From assembly GCA_035543015.1 (NCBI GenBank), contig DATKKG010000030.1, forward strand, positions 62,001-126,000: a stretch of 64,000 bases of DNA, written 5' to 3'. The position numbers were made by a program, and so were the translations under genes. Shown piece by piece: positions 17,775-25,762 of the stretch; the stretch's first letter is position 1; each line of letters begins with the position of its first letter. This stretch comes from DATKKG01 sp035543015. GTDB lineage: Archaea > Thermoproteota > Nitrososphaeria > Conexivisphaerales > DTJL01. Under the pieces are notes generated by a model. The model did no database searches. It was not told the DNA's origin and was given only the letters and a program-made list of their open reading frames with translations.

Positions 17775-18749
17775 CTAACTCACCCTGACCCTGGGGTCCA
17801 CTATTCCGTAAATCAGGTCCAGTAGCAGGTTCGCCACTAGGACCATGAGGGTGATGACGATGGTGAGGGCTTCTATTACGGGGATGTCGAGGGCCAAGGC
17901 CGCGTTCGTGAAAGCGTACCCAAGCCCAGGCCATGAGAACACGGTCTCGGTCGCTGGCGCTCCGCCCAGAGCCGAGCCGATGGTAAGCCCCACGAGGGTG
18001 ATGACGGGCGTGATGGCGTTCTTCAGGGCGTGCTTGTAGGTGACCGCGAAGTCGCTGAGGCCGCTGGCCTGCGCGGCCAGCACGTAGTCCTGCCTCAGCA
18101 CCTCAAGCATGTTGCCCCTGATGAGCCTGACAAAGGTCGCGAGCTCAACGTAGGCCAGGGTCACCATGGGCAGTATCAGGTGAGCCACTGTGTCCTGAAA
18201 GCTTCCGCCCCACCAGGTGGTCAGCGCTCCTCCGGAAGCGCCACCATAGGGGAGGACCCTGAAGTAGAAGGCGAAGACGTAGATGAGGATGATGCCAAGC
18301 CAGAAGGTAGGCATGGAGAAGCCGAAGATGGCCACACCTGTGATCGCGTAGTCGGACTTCGCGTACTGGTGCTTGGCCGAATAGATGCCAATGGGCACTC
18401 CGATGACCATGGAGAGGATCAAAGCCGACATCTGGAGGTAGAAGGTGGTCCAAAGCCACGGCCCGATGGACTGGATCACGGGCCTCCCGGAGACCAGCGA
18501 GTTGCCGAGGTTCAGGTGAAGCAGGTTGATCAGGTAATAGTAGTACCTCACGATGGGACTCTGGTCGAGGTGGTAGTAGGTTATGAAGTACTGCTCAATC
18601 TGGGGGGTCCAATGAACGTACGAATGCCGAATCAGGTCGATCGGGTTGCCGGCTGCTGCGGTGATAAGGAAAACGAGAAGAGTGATCCCAATCAGGACGG
18701 GGATCATGAATAGGACTCTGCGGACGACATAGCTGACAATACCAGCCAT
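17775..18749 (-). CDS. dppB: Peptide ABC importer permease (DppB type)
   Basis: 324 residues with six helices. The N-terminal YVVRRVLFMIPVLIGITLLVF and the EAA loop (LRQDYVLAAQASGLSDFAVTYKHALKNAI) are diagnostic of DppB/OppB. It is the first gene of a four-gene operon dppBCDF. A TATA-like GGTATAAG lies about 42 nt upstream with an imperfect palindrome behind it. The likely substrate-binding partner is at 10766-13417, outside the operon. Confidence 0.92.
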   Translation of the reverse strand: MAGIVSYVVRRVLFMIPVLIGITLLVFLITAAAGNPIDLIRHSYVHWTPQIEQYFITYYHLDQSPIVRYYYYLINLLHLNLGNSLVSGRPVIQSIGPWLWTTFYLQMSALILSMVIGVPIGIYSAKHQYAKSDYAITGVAIFGFSMPTFWLGIILIYVFAFYFRVLPYGGASGGALTTWWGGSFQDTVAHLILPMVTLAYVELATFVRLIRGNMLEVLRQDYVLAAQASGLSDFAVTYKHALKNAITPVITLVGLTIGSALGGAPATETVFSWPGLGYAFTNAALALDIPVIEALTIVITLMVLVANLLLDLIYGIVDPRVRVS

Positions 18750-18787
18750 TTCTCCGACTTCCTTTGATTTTTCGAGCTTCTCAGCCT

Positions 18788-18816
18788 CTTATACCTTTCC
18801 GTCGCGATGATTGCGA
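18788..18816 (-). promoter_or_regulatory. dpp operon promoter with imperfect palindrome
   Basis: TATA-like GGTATAAG on the minus strand (18788-18795). Six bases further upstream lies the inverted repeat TCGCGATGATTGCGA (18802-18816: seven-base arms, one mismatch). The arrangement, a palindrome just upstream of TATA, parallels the promoter of the peptide-binding protein gene, although the sequence of the site is different. Confidence 0.4.
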
Positions 18817-18832
18817 AACGATTTCCCATTTC

Positions 18833-19978
18833 CTAGGCGACCAGGGAGGCCAGCGCGCCCCAGGGGGTCAAGGGCAGGCCCTTGGCGAAGGAGAAGTCCC
18901 TCCCAGATGAGGCGATGCTCAGGGGCTCGGCGTCGTCCTTCGCGAAGGAGGTCAGGTCTCCGTCGGTCAGAGGGACGGACGCGAGGCCCGTCTTGTGATG
19001 GAGCGACAGCGGCGCACGGTAGTCGCCCTCGGGTTTCATTGAGCTCCAGTCCACCAGGATCTTCCCCGACCTGGACTCCTTGTCGTCTATGCTGGAAGTC
19101 GTGTACGGTCTCGGTATGTCCAGCCCGTCGTACTTGCGTGGGTCCACGTCCTGCAGCCTCGACTCGAGCTCCACCCGCACTGTCTTGACCGCGCCACGCA
19201 GGTCGCCGAAGCCCAGGGCCCTGCCTCCGGCCTCCATCCGGCAGAGGACCTGGAACCCCCTGTTGCCGCTGAACTTCGCCAGCGGATGACAGCCGGCATC
19301 CGATAGGATTTCGCTGACGAGCGAGGCGGCCTTGGCTGCGAAGGCGAGGCTCCCGATGGACGAGGCCAGCGACTCCCCCAGGTCCAGATCGACCAGGAAG
19401 ACGTCGGGCCTGCGGTCGAATCCGTGGACGTATGGGATGAAGTCGACGCAGTGGTCGTGCACGAGCCGCATGACGTCGTCAGCTCCTTTGACGCTCAGGT
19501 GCACTGGGGTGGGCCTGTACTTCGAGTACCGGACGAAGATGGGCTCCACTTCATGGATCGGGTCATTCTTGTCCGAGAAGACCTTGACCGCCGAAAGGGG
19601 CCTGCCCACCAAGAAGGGGAGCATGTCCTCGACGACCGCAGGATAGTACCTCTCCGCCAGGTAGACCAGGAAGTAGCTCCTGTTGAGCGAACCCCTGGCG
19701 GAGGAGACGAAGCCCGCGACATAGGAGTCGAGTGACGGTCGGCGGTAGTACCCCTTGGCGTCCTGGGAGAGGAGCCCCTCCCTGACCAGGGAGTCCAGGG
19801 TCTCCTTGAATTGGGACGCAGCGGGCTCGGCTTCTCCAAGGGCGCAGGAGTCGCGGCCCACCTTCTCCACTATGTGGTCGAAGGTGACGGCCTTCCCCAT
19901 CTCCTTGATGCTCATGAGGAAGGAGACCTTCTCACGGAGGGAGACCTTCCGCATGTGGGAATCGGGAACCTGAGACAT
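18833..19978 (-). CDS. Archaeo-eukaryotic primase / LigD polymerase-domain-like protein
   Basis: 381 residues. An N-terminal winged-helix-like region (about 10-80) precedes an AEP core. Motif I is FLVDLDLGE with the metal-binding Asp197/Asp199. Motif II is KFSGNRGFQVL, and motif III is KILVDW with Asp310. APLSLHHKTGLASVPL follows, which matches both LigD polymerase domains and PriS. AEP enzymes make RNA/DNA primers or fill gaps in end joining. In motif II the usual SGxxGxH histidine is Gln243 (codon CAG), while both metal sites are intact. No Ku or ligase gene adjoins; a standard DNA ligase lies 37 kb away. It is divergent from the HAD gene. It may be a specialised repair polymerase or an altered one. 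Confidence 0.75.
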   Translation of the reverse strand: MSQVPDSHMRKVSLREKVSFLMSIKEMGKAVTFDHIVEKVGRDSCALGEAEPAASQFKETLDSLVREGLLSQDAKGYYRRPSLDSYVAGFVSSARGSLNRSYFLVYLAERYYPAVVEDMLPFLVGRPLSAVKVFSDKNDPIHEVEPIFVRYSKYRPTPVHLSVKGADDVMRLVHDHCVDFIPYVHGFDRRPDVFLVDLDLGESLASSIGSLAFAAKAASLVSEILSDAGCHPLAKFSGNRGFQVLCRMEAGGRALGFGDLRGAVKTVRVELESRLQDVDPRKYDGLDIPRPYTTSSIDDKESRSGKILVDWSSMKPEGDYRAPLSLHHKTGLASVPLTDGDLTSFAKDDAEPLSIASSGRDFSFAKGLPLTPWGALASLVA

Positions 19979-20043
19979 CCCGGGCCACCGGGGGGGAAGG
20001 GACGAGACACGCTTTTAAGGTTCGCTGGCTACCCCCGCCCCAA

Positions 20044-20709
20044 ATGCAGGTGCGGGCGGCCCTTTTCGATCTCGACGGAACCCTCGTGGAGTTCAGGGTC
20101 GACTACAACCTCGGAAGGAGGATGATCATCGAATACGCAAGAGGGAAGGGCTACGACATGGAGGGGCAGACGGAGACCCGCAACATGCATGACATCATCG
20201 AACACTACGCACGCATCGGAGACGAGAAGGCGCACGCCGACGTAAAGAAGTACGCCTACGACTTGATGGAGAGGCTGGAACTGGAGGGGGCCGCCACGAC
20301 CAAACCCTTCCCGGACACCCTTCCGACCCTCGAGACCCTTCGGGGGGCCGGCCTCAAGATGGGGATCGTCACGAACAGCGCGAGGAAGCCCGTGGAGCTG
20401 GTGATGAAACGCTACCCTCTGGGGAGATTCTTCGACGTCGTCACCACGAGGGACGACGTGACGGTAATCAAGCCCGACCCGGGCATCGTACAGCACACCA
20501 TAGACACACTGGGCGTGGCCAGCAACGAATGTTTCCTCGTGGGGGACGCCCCTGGCGACATGATGGCCGCTAAATCCCTCAGGATAGTGGCGGTGGGGAT
20601 ACCCCGCGGGTCCGCCACGCGAGAGGCTCTCATCGAAGCGGGTCCCGACTACGTCATCGACACCCTGAGGTCCCTCCCTGAACTAATTGTAGACTTAAAA
20701 GCCCACTAG
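20044..20709 (+). CDS. HAD-superfamily phosphatase (phosphoglycolate phosphatase-like)
   Basis: 221 residues. HAD motif I FDLDGTLV, motif II GIVTNSA, the motif III lysine (VIKPDPGI) and motif IV LVGDAPGDMMAA are all present, with a helical cap of subtype C1 between about 15 and 90. It should dephosphorylate a small metabolite such as phosphoglycolate or a nucleotide. It starts at ATG 20044 behind the TATA-like GCTTTTAAGG (20011-20020), so the transcript is nearly leaderless. The SDR gene downstream has its own TATA box within the end of this gene. Confidence 0.85.
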   Translation: MQVRAALFDLDGTLVEFRVDYNLGRRMIIEYARGKGYDMEGQTETRNMHDIIEHYARIGDEKAHADVKKYAYDLMERLELEGAATTKPFPDTLPTLETLRGAGLKMGIVTNSARKPVELVMKRYPLGRFFDVVTTRDDVTVIKPDPGIVQHTIDTLGVASNECFLVGDAPGDMMAAKSLRIVAVGIPRGSATREALIEAGPDYVIDTLRSLPELIVDLKAH

Positions 20710-20724
20710 GGTTGTCGGGGATTC

Positions 20725-21468
20725 GTGAGCGGAAACCTAGAAGGCAAGGTCGTAGTGGTCACCGGGGCCAGTGGGGACATCGGGAGGGAGGTCGCCCTGG
20801 CGGCTGCCGAGGAGGGGGCCAGGGTGGTGGCCACGTACAACTCCGGGAACGAGAGGGCGTCAAAGCTGGCGGAGGAAGCGCGTTCCAGGAACCTTTCGAT
20901 TCGCGCCATGAAGCTTGACGTCTCCGACGAAAGAGGGGTCAAGGAGTTCTTCGATGAGGTCGCGGCGGACCAGGGCCGCATAGACGCTCTGGTCAACGTG
21001 GCGGGCCATTCCAAGAGGGAGACCTGGTTCTCGGGACTGGACGGCCTGGACTCGGAGAAGTGGCTGGCGGTGCTCAGGGTGGACCTGTTGGGGACGTTCT
21101 TCTGCTGCCGTGAGGCGGCCAGACACATGGCCGGGGGCTCGATCGTGAACTTCTCTTCGGCCGCCGCCGTCACGGGCCATACGGAGGGCGTACCGTACAC
21201 CGCTGCGAAAGCGGCCGTCATCGGCCTCACCAAGAGCTTGGCCGCTATCTTGGGGCCGAAGGTCCGTGTGAACGCGTTGGCTCCCGGGAACATCGATGCT
21301 GGCAGCATCGCCTGGTACGATGAGTCGGGGCGCAGCGCGATGGTAGGGGAGGCCGCTCTCAAGAGGCTGGGAACTGCCAGGGAAGTGGCCCAGGTCGTGG
21401 TCTTTCTGGCGTCTGAGAAGGCATCCTTCATCACGGGCCAGGTCCTCCTCGTGGACGGCGGGATATAG
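20725..21468 (+). CDS. Short-chain dehydrogenase/reductase (FabG-like)
   Basis: 247 residues from a GTG. NAD(P)-binding TGASGDIGREV, the NVAGHSK segment, the catalytic serine in NFSSAAAVTG and YTAAK (YxxxK) are all intact. The ending GQVLLVDGGI is typical of FabG-like 3-oxoacyl or sugar/alcohol reductases. The acidic or basic residue after strand 2 (ATYNSGNERASK) suggests NADPH. The TATA-like ACTTAAAAGC sits about 25 nt before the GTG, supporting a leaderless transcript and this start. Substrate unknown. Confidence 0.85.
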   Translation: MSGNLEGKVVVVTGASGDIGREVALAAAEEGARVVATYNSGNERASKLAEEARSRNLSIRAMKLDVSDERGVKEFFDEVAADQGRIDALVNVAGHSKRETWFSGLDGLDSEKWLAVLRVDLLGTFFCCREAARHMAGGSIVNFSSAAAVTGHTEGVPYTAAKAAVIGLTKSLAAILGPKVRVNALAPGNIDAGSIAWYDESGRSAMVGEAALKRLGTAREVAQVVVFLASEKASFITGQVLLVDGGI

Positions 21469-21535
21469 CGCTTCGACGTGCAAACTGTGACCGAGATTTA
21501 AATAAGGCTTGGTCACAGCAGACGAATGAAGTTGC

Positions 21536-22237
21536 TTGGGCAGCGGTAGCACGCCGGTGACGGTGGGCTCCCCTGGGTCCACCACCAAGGAGCGCCTCAG
21601 GGATTTCATGCAGAGCCTCATCGCCGAGGGCGTGGAGGCGAGGATGAAGGACGGCGGCGGATTCCTATACGTCGAGAGCACATCCACGATCTACGGCCTA
21701 TCCCGCGAAGACCTGGCCAGGGTGGACTCGGGGAAGAGGAAGAAGCTGGTGCCCGGATTCGAGCCGAAGACCTCCCTCTTCATCGAGGACGACTCCCTGC
21801 ACTTCGACTACGGGCACGCCCTCCCTGGCTCGAAGACCTGTTCGGTGCTCCACGGGCACAGCAGCCGCGTGTCCGCCGAGATCTTCGGAGAAGTGGGCCC
21901 CAACGGCATGATCCTCGACTTCGGTGAAGCCAAGGCGGCGCTGAAGGGGACCCTGTCGCTGGTGGATCACAAGTTCATCATAGGGAGGAGGCACGTCGTC
22001 GAGAGCTCCGCCAAGGTCGTCAGGGTGAAGTTCGAGGGCCCGAACGGGGCCTTCGACCTGAGGATGCCGCCCTCTCAGGTCGTGGTGCTGGACGAGGAAG
22101 CGACCAGCGAGAACATCGCCCGCTTCGTGGCAGACAGGCTTATGGAGTCCATGCCGAGAAAGGTGGAGGGTGTCAAGCTGTTCTTCTTCGAAGGCGTCAA
22201 CAAGGGCGCCTCGGCCTTCAGAGTGATGGCCCGTTGA
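21536..22237 (+). CDS. queD: 6-pyruvoyl-tetrahydropterin synthase family protein (QueD-like)
   Basis: 233 residues from a TTG. The TATA-like ATTTAAATAAGG (about 21494-21505) is 30-40 nt upstream, and the nearer ATG at 21526 hits an in-frame stop. The domain core has zinc-ligand histidines in HFDYGHALPG and LHGHSSRV, the catalytic Cys in KTCSVLHGH and the VDHKFI segment. QueD makes 6-carboxytetrahydropterin from 7,8-dihydroneopterin triphosphate on the way to preQ0 and archaeosine. An N-terminal extension of about 80 residues goes beyond the minimal family length. It overlaps the queC start by 4 nt, placing the two in one operon with mptA. Confidence 0.85.
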   Translation: MGSGSTPVTVGSPGSTTKERLRDFMQSLIAEGVEARMKDGGGFLYVESTSTIYGLSREDLARVDSGKRKKLVPGFEPKTSLFIEDDSLHFDYGHALPGSKTCSVLHGHSSRVSAEIFGEVGPNGMILDFGEAKAALKGTLSLVDHKFIIGRRHVVESSAKVVRVKFEGPNGAFDLRMPPSQVVVLDEEATSENIARFVADRLMESMPRKVEGVKLFFFEGVNKGASAFRVMAR

Positions 22238-22890
22238 AGGCAGTCGTCCTGCTCTCCGGCGGCATCGACTCGGCCGCCGCGCTGTTCTGGTGTCGCGAGA
22301 AGGGCTGGGACGTCCATGCGCTTACGTTCGACTACGAGCTCGAGCAGGCGCCTGACCTAGGAGCTTCCAGGAAGCTGGCAAGGGCAGCGGGCGTGATGGA
22401 GCACCTGGTGGTGGACTCCCCCTTCTACAAGGGGCTCAAGGGGTCCCCTTCGTCCGGCAGGGAGAAGATCGTCGACCCTCGGAAGGGCATCTCGAGGGCA
22501 TATGTGCCTGCGAGGAACATAGTCTTCTTCGGCATGGCGGCGGCACTGGCAGAGACGATAGGCGCCACGCGGGTCGTGAGCGGCCACAACAGGGGCGACG
22601 CGGAGAGGTTCCCCGACGCTTCGAGGGAGTTCTTCGAGACCTTCAATCTACTTTTGAGGCTAGGGTTAAAAACGGGCCGGGATCGTCACAGTATCGAGGT
22701 AGTCGCGCCCTTCGCGAACTCCTCCAAGCGCGAAGTGCTCCGGGAGGCTGTAAGGCTCGGTGTGCCGTTAAAAGACACCTGGAGCTGCTACAACAATGGA
22801 GCAAAGCCCTGCGGCGTCTGCTATGGATGCCGCTCTCGGGCGGAGGCCTTCGCGGGACTGGGCGTTGAAGACCCACTAGGAGTTGAATAG
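22234..22890 (+). CDS. queC: 7-cyano-7-deazaguanine synthase
   Basis: 218 residues from a TTG overlapping the queD stop. The PP-loop SGGIDSAAAL binds ATP, and the C-terminal Cys cluster (SCYNNGAKPCGVCYGC) holds the structural zinc. QueC converts 7-carboxy-7-deazaguanine to preQ0, the precursor of archaeosine in tRNA. YVPARNIVF and SGHNRGDAERFPD are family signatures. QueE, the step between QueD and QueC, is not in the window. Confidence 0.93.
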   Translation: MKAVVLLSGGIDSAAALFWCREKGWDVHALTFDYELEQAPDLGASRKLARAAGVMEHLVVDSPFYKGLKGSPSSGREKIVDPRKGISRAYVPARNIVFFGMAAALAETIGATRVVSGHNRGDAERFPDASREFFETFNLLLRLGLKTGRDRHSIEVVAPFANSSKREVLREAVRLGVPLKDTWSCYNNGAKPCGVCYGCRSRAEAFAGLGVEDPLGVE

Positions 22891-22893
22891 CCT

Positions 22894-23586
22894 TTGGAAC
22901 TGAATCTCGAAGCCGACGTTCAAAGCGAGTACAGCCGCACGGACGTGCGGGCTGGAATCACCGGACTGAAGATGATGGTCAGGGTGGGCAGGTACGTCCT
23001 CCCCTCAGAGCTTACCGTGACGACGCTGACCCAGCACTCGCGTGGAGTCCACATGAGCCGCCTCGTCAGCGCCGCTCAGGAGAACAGCGGGAAGGAACAC
23101 GTCGAGGATGCGTTGAAGGCCATCGCGAGGGCCTCGAACATGACCCAGAAGGGGACCTGTGCTTCAGTGCGCTTCAGCTATCCTTTCAAGGACATCTTCG
23201 TCCCGGTCGAGATCGGGCTCAGGAAGGGCGTCTTCACCTACATCATGAAGGCACCGGGGATAACCGCCTGCCCCTGCAGCAAGAAGATGGCCGGGGTGGG
23301 GCACATGCAGAGGGCCTGGCTCACAATGGCCACTAACTCCCGATCGTTCATGGACATAGAGGAGCAGCTGGTCAAGATGCTCTCATGCTTCAGCGCGGAG
23401 ACCACGGCCATGATGAAGCGGGCCGACGAAGCCATGCGGGTCGTCGAAAGCCAGAGGAACCCGAGGTTCGTCGAGGACGTCGTCCGAGACGCCGCGAAGA
23501 AGTTCCCGGAAGCCTACTACCTGGAGGCCAGGAGCGAGGAGTCCATCCACATGCACGACGCGGTCGCGGTCGTCGACCGGCGCTGA
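22894..23586 (+). CDS. mptA: GTP cyclohydrolase, MptA/FolE2 family
   Basis: 230 residues from a TTG placed 3 nt after queC. The family markers are the metal-ligand segment GITACPCSKKM, RGVHMSRL and QKGTCASVRFSYP. The enzyme opens GTP to a dihydroneopterin phosphate, feeding queuosine/archaeosine and, in some archaea, methanopterin synthesis. Its position after QueD and QueC shows the local role is the 7-deazaguanine pathway. Length matches archaeal MptA (about 250) more than bacterial FolE2 (about 270). Confidence 0.9.
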   Translation: MELNLEADVQSEYSRTDVRAGITGLKMMVRVGRYVLPSELTVTTLTQHSRGVHMSRLVSAAQENSGKEHVEDALKAIARASNMTQKGTCASVRFSYPFKDIFVPVEIGLRKGVFTYIMKAPGITACPCSKKMAGVGHMQRAWLTMATNSRSFMDIEEQLVKMLSCFSAETTAMMKRADEAMRVVESQRNPRFVEDVVRDAAKKFPEAYYLEARSEESIHMHDAVAVVDRR

Positions 23587-23746
23587 CGACGGCTATGACA
23601 CGGAAGTGGGCTCAGCCTAATGCCTTCATGTCATGGATCCGTTTAACTCTGATGCATCACAGCCCGTTCCTTCATCCTGGCTCCGGGCTAAAAGACTTTG
23701 CAACTCGGCGAAGTTCTTAAACGGCGGAAGGAGTCCCCATGGCCCG

Positions 23747-24298
23747 TTGGCCGTAGATCTGGGCGTCCTGGCCGATTGGGTGGTGGCGACCCTCGTCATC
23801 GCCGTCGTCGTCGGCCTGTCCCATTCGTTCTTCCGTGTGGGCGGCAAGGGGATGCCCCGGAGGGCCGCCCCCGCTCCGCAGACCTGGTCGGGGGAGTTCG
23901 TCCACGTGGAGGTGCCGGACGCGGATTCGATGCTTCTCTACGGACAGGAGGCGCTGAGGAAAGGGGACCTGTCTTCCTGCGTAGGAACGGCGTTCTCGAC
24001 GGCCGAGGAGATCCTCCTGCAAGCGGCTTCGACGGTGGGGATGCCGTCGGACCACACGACCCTGGCAGACCTAGCCCAGAAGCTGTCGGCCGCAGGCTTC
24101 GTGGGGCTTCGGCCCGAGGAACTGGCGCCGCTGGACGCGGCCGTGGCTCAGAGGGGGACCTCCCTGGACGGGAGCACGGCTACCAAAGCCCTCGGCGCGG
24201 CCTTCTCGATTCGCAACTATTTCATGCATGCCCCCATCGCCAGGAACGACGGCACAAAGCCTATAGGCGCTGACAGCGGTTCGAGTATCCAGGCTTGA
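23747..24298 (+). CDS. Membrane-anchored helical protein, unknown
   Basis: 183 residues from a TTG at 23747, which lies about 30 nt after the TATA-like GTTCTTAAACGG. An in-frame ATG at 23633 precedes that box and is rejected. One transmembrane helix (DWVVATLVIAVVVGLSH) is followed by a soluble helical domain, whose YGQEALRKGD, TAEEILLQAAS and AFSIRNYFMHAP resemble HEPN- or DUF4129-like bundles. It overlaps the next gene by 4 nt, so it is made with endonuclease dU. Function unknown. Confidence 0.6.
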   Translation: MAVDLGVLADWVVATLVIAVVVGLSHSFFRVGGKGMPRRAAPAPQTWSGEFVHVEVPDADSMLLYGQEALRKGDLSSCVGTAFSTAEEILLQAASTVGMPSDHTTLADLAQKLSAAGFVGLRPEELAPLDAAVAQRGTSLDGSTATKALGAAFSIRNYFMHAPIARNDGTKPIGADSGSSIQA

Positions 24299-24876
24299 AG
24301 AGGACGCACCCGTTCAAGAAGGGGATACGGGTCCTCGGAATAGCGGAATCGTTCGTCCCGAAGGCCGACAGGGAGAGCCTGCTGGCGGGGGTCGTGATGC
24401 GCAAGGACCTCGTAGTGGACGGCTTTGCCTTCGCCAGGGCCAAGGTGGGCGGGGACGACGCGACGGCCAAGATCGTTTCGCTTTACAGGTCCCTGGGGAG
24501 GAACGACGTGAACGCCGTGATGCTGTCAGGAGCGGTCATTTCGTTCTACAACATCGTGGACCTCGACAGGGTGCACAGGGAGACGGGCCTGCCACTGGTC
24601 TGCCTCACGTACAGGGAGTCTTCGGGATTGGAGGACAACATCAGGAGGCACTTTCCGAAGTCCCACTCCAGGAAGCTGGCCCGGTACAGGAAGCTCGGGA
24701 AGAGGGCCTCCGTTGAGCTGAAGACGGGGAAGAAGGTCTTCGTAAGGGCCCTCGGGCTCGAGGGCTCCGACCTGAAGGAGCTGCTGGACGCCTTCTCTCT
24801 GGAGGGGAAGTACCCCGAACCGGTCAGGGTGGCGGGGCTCCTCGCGGCTGCCGTCAGGACCGGCCCGCGAACTTGA
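24295..24876 (+). CDS. Endonuclease dU family protein (DUF99)
   Basis: 193 residues from a TTG overlapping the previous stop. The sequence KKGIRVLGIAESF, VMRKDLVVDGFAFARAKVGG and a strand with SGAVISFYNIVDL define DUF99, an archaeal family linked to endonuclease V and reported to act on deoxyuridine in DNA. A basic segment, SRKLARYRKLGKR, fits nucleic-acid binding. It ends inside the 3' end of the convergent Trm5-like gene (23-nt overlap). Confidence 0.8.
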   Translation: MKRTHPFKKGIRVLGIAESFVPKADRESLLAGVVMRKDLVVDGFAFARAKVGGDDATAKIVSLYRSLGRNDVNAVMLSGAVISFYNIVDLDRVHRETGLPLVCLTYRESSGLEDNIRRHFPKSHSRKLARYRKLGKRASVELKTGKKVFVRALGLEGSDLKELLDAFSLEGKYPEPVRVAGLLAAAVRTGPRT

Positions 24877-25693
24877 GGTCCAGCACCACCTGGCTGACAT
24901 GTGGGCCTACCTCGCGGACCACCTTGCCCAGCTGAAGGCTGAGCTGGGGGTAGTCCCCCTTGATCTCATCCCAGGCCAGGTCGAAGGGCCTCGGGTCCTC
25001 GGTGGCGACGTGGGCGTAGTAGTGTATCGTCGCGTTGGGACGGCACACCTTGACGGCGTACTGCAGATACTCTTTGGCGCGCTCGGGGAGGGGCATTATG
25101 ACCCTGTCCACGCCCGTGACGAGCTTCCTCCATAGCTCCGCGCAGTCGCCGAGGAGGGGGGCCACCCTTCCCTGGACCTTGTTCAGCTCGATGTTGCTTA
25201 CCATGTAGTCGTAGGCATCCTTGTTGATTTCGCTGCTGTAAACCACGACGCTCCTGTGCCTTTTGGCGATCACTATGGAGTAGGTCCCCACCCCTGAAAA
25301 CATGTTGAAAATCTCCTCCTTTCCACCGACCAGGTCGGCGATCCTGGCCCTCTCGGTGGAGAGGCGGGGAGAGAAGTACATCTTGGAGATGTCGACAAGG
25401 AACCTGCAGCCGAACTCCGTATACATGGTGGTGGAGCGGGGCTCGCCTCCGAGGAACTCCAGCTTGCGGATCCTGAAGTCCCCGTCGACGGGGCCCACCT
25501 GGTTCCAGACGGCCTTGACCGTCTTCACCTCGGAAAGGAGGGCCGACGAGACCTTCTCCTTCTTGTCTTTAGGGAACTCCTCCGGGAGCTTGACCACGGC
25601 TAGGTCGCCCACGGCATCGAAGCCACCCGCCACCTGCTCTATGTCCTCAGGCGAGAGCTTCCCTTCCAGGAGCTTGCGTAGGAGCTTGGTCAA
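24854..25693 (-). CDS. tRNA (guanine-37) methyltransferase-like, Trm5/Taw family
   Basis: 279 residues from a TTG. Residues about 30-120 are the Trm5 D2-like domain. A class I SAM-dependent methyltransferase follows, with YFSPRLSTERARIA, the SAM loop NMFSGVGTYSI, YSSEINKDAYDYM and the catalytic-motif region VIMPLPERAKEYL. The family methylates G37 or adds aminocarboxypropyl groups in wyosine synthesis, acting on tRNA-Phe and others. With the deazaguanine genes upstream it makes a tRNA-modification neighbourhood. Which member (Trm5a, Trm5b or Taw2) cannot be decided here. Confidence 0.82.
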   Translation of the reverse strand: MTKLLRKLLEGKLSPEDIEQVAGGFDAVGDLAVVKLPEEFPKDKKEKVSSALLSEVKTVKAVWNQVGPVDGDFRIRKLEFLGGEPRSTTMYTEFGCRFLVDISKMYFSPRLSTERARIADLVGGKEEIFNMFSGVGTYSIVIAKRHRSVVVYSSEINKDAYDYMVSNIELNKVQGRVAPLLGDCAELWRKLVTGVDRVIMPLPERAKEYLQYAVKVCRPNATIHYYAHVATEDPRPFDLAWDEIKGDYPQLSLQLGKVVREVGPHVSQVVLDLKFAGRS

Positions 25694-25762
25694 GTCGCGC
25701 CCGTTCCTACAGGACCCTAGGATTCGCCGGTTAAATGCTCTAGCATGCCCGCGAGGCCGAGG

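Noticed and set aside
18833..19978. Bacterial-type NHEJ locus (Ku plus LigD)
   Set aside because: Only the polymerase-like protein is present; no Ku, and the window's ligase is the normal replicative type.
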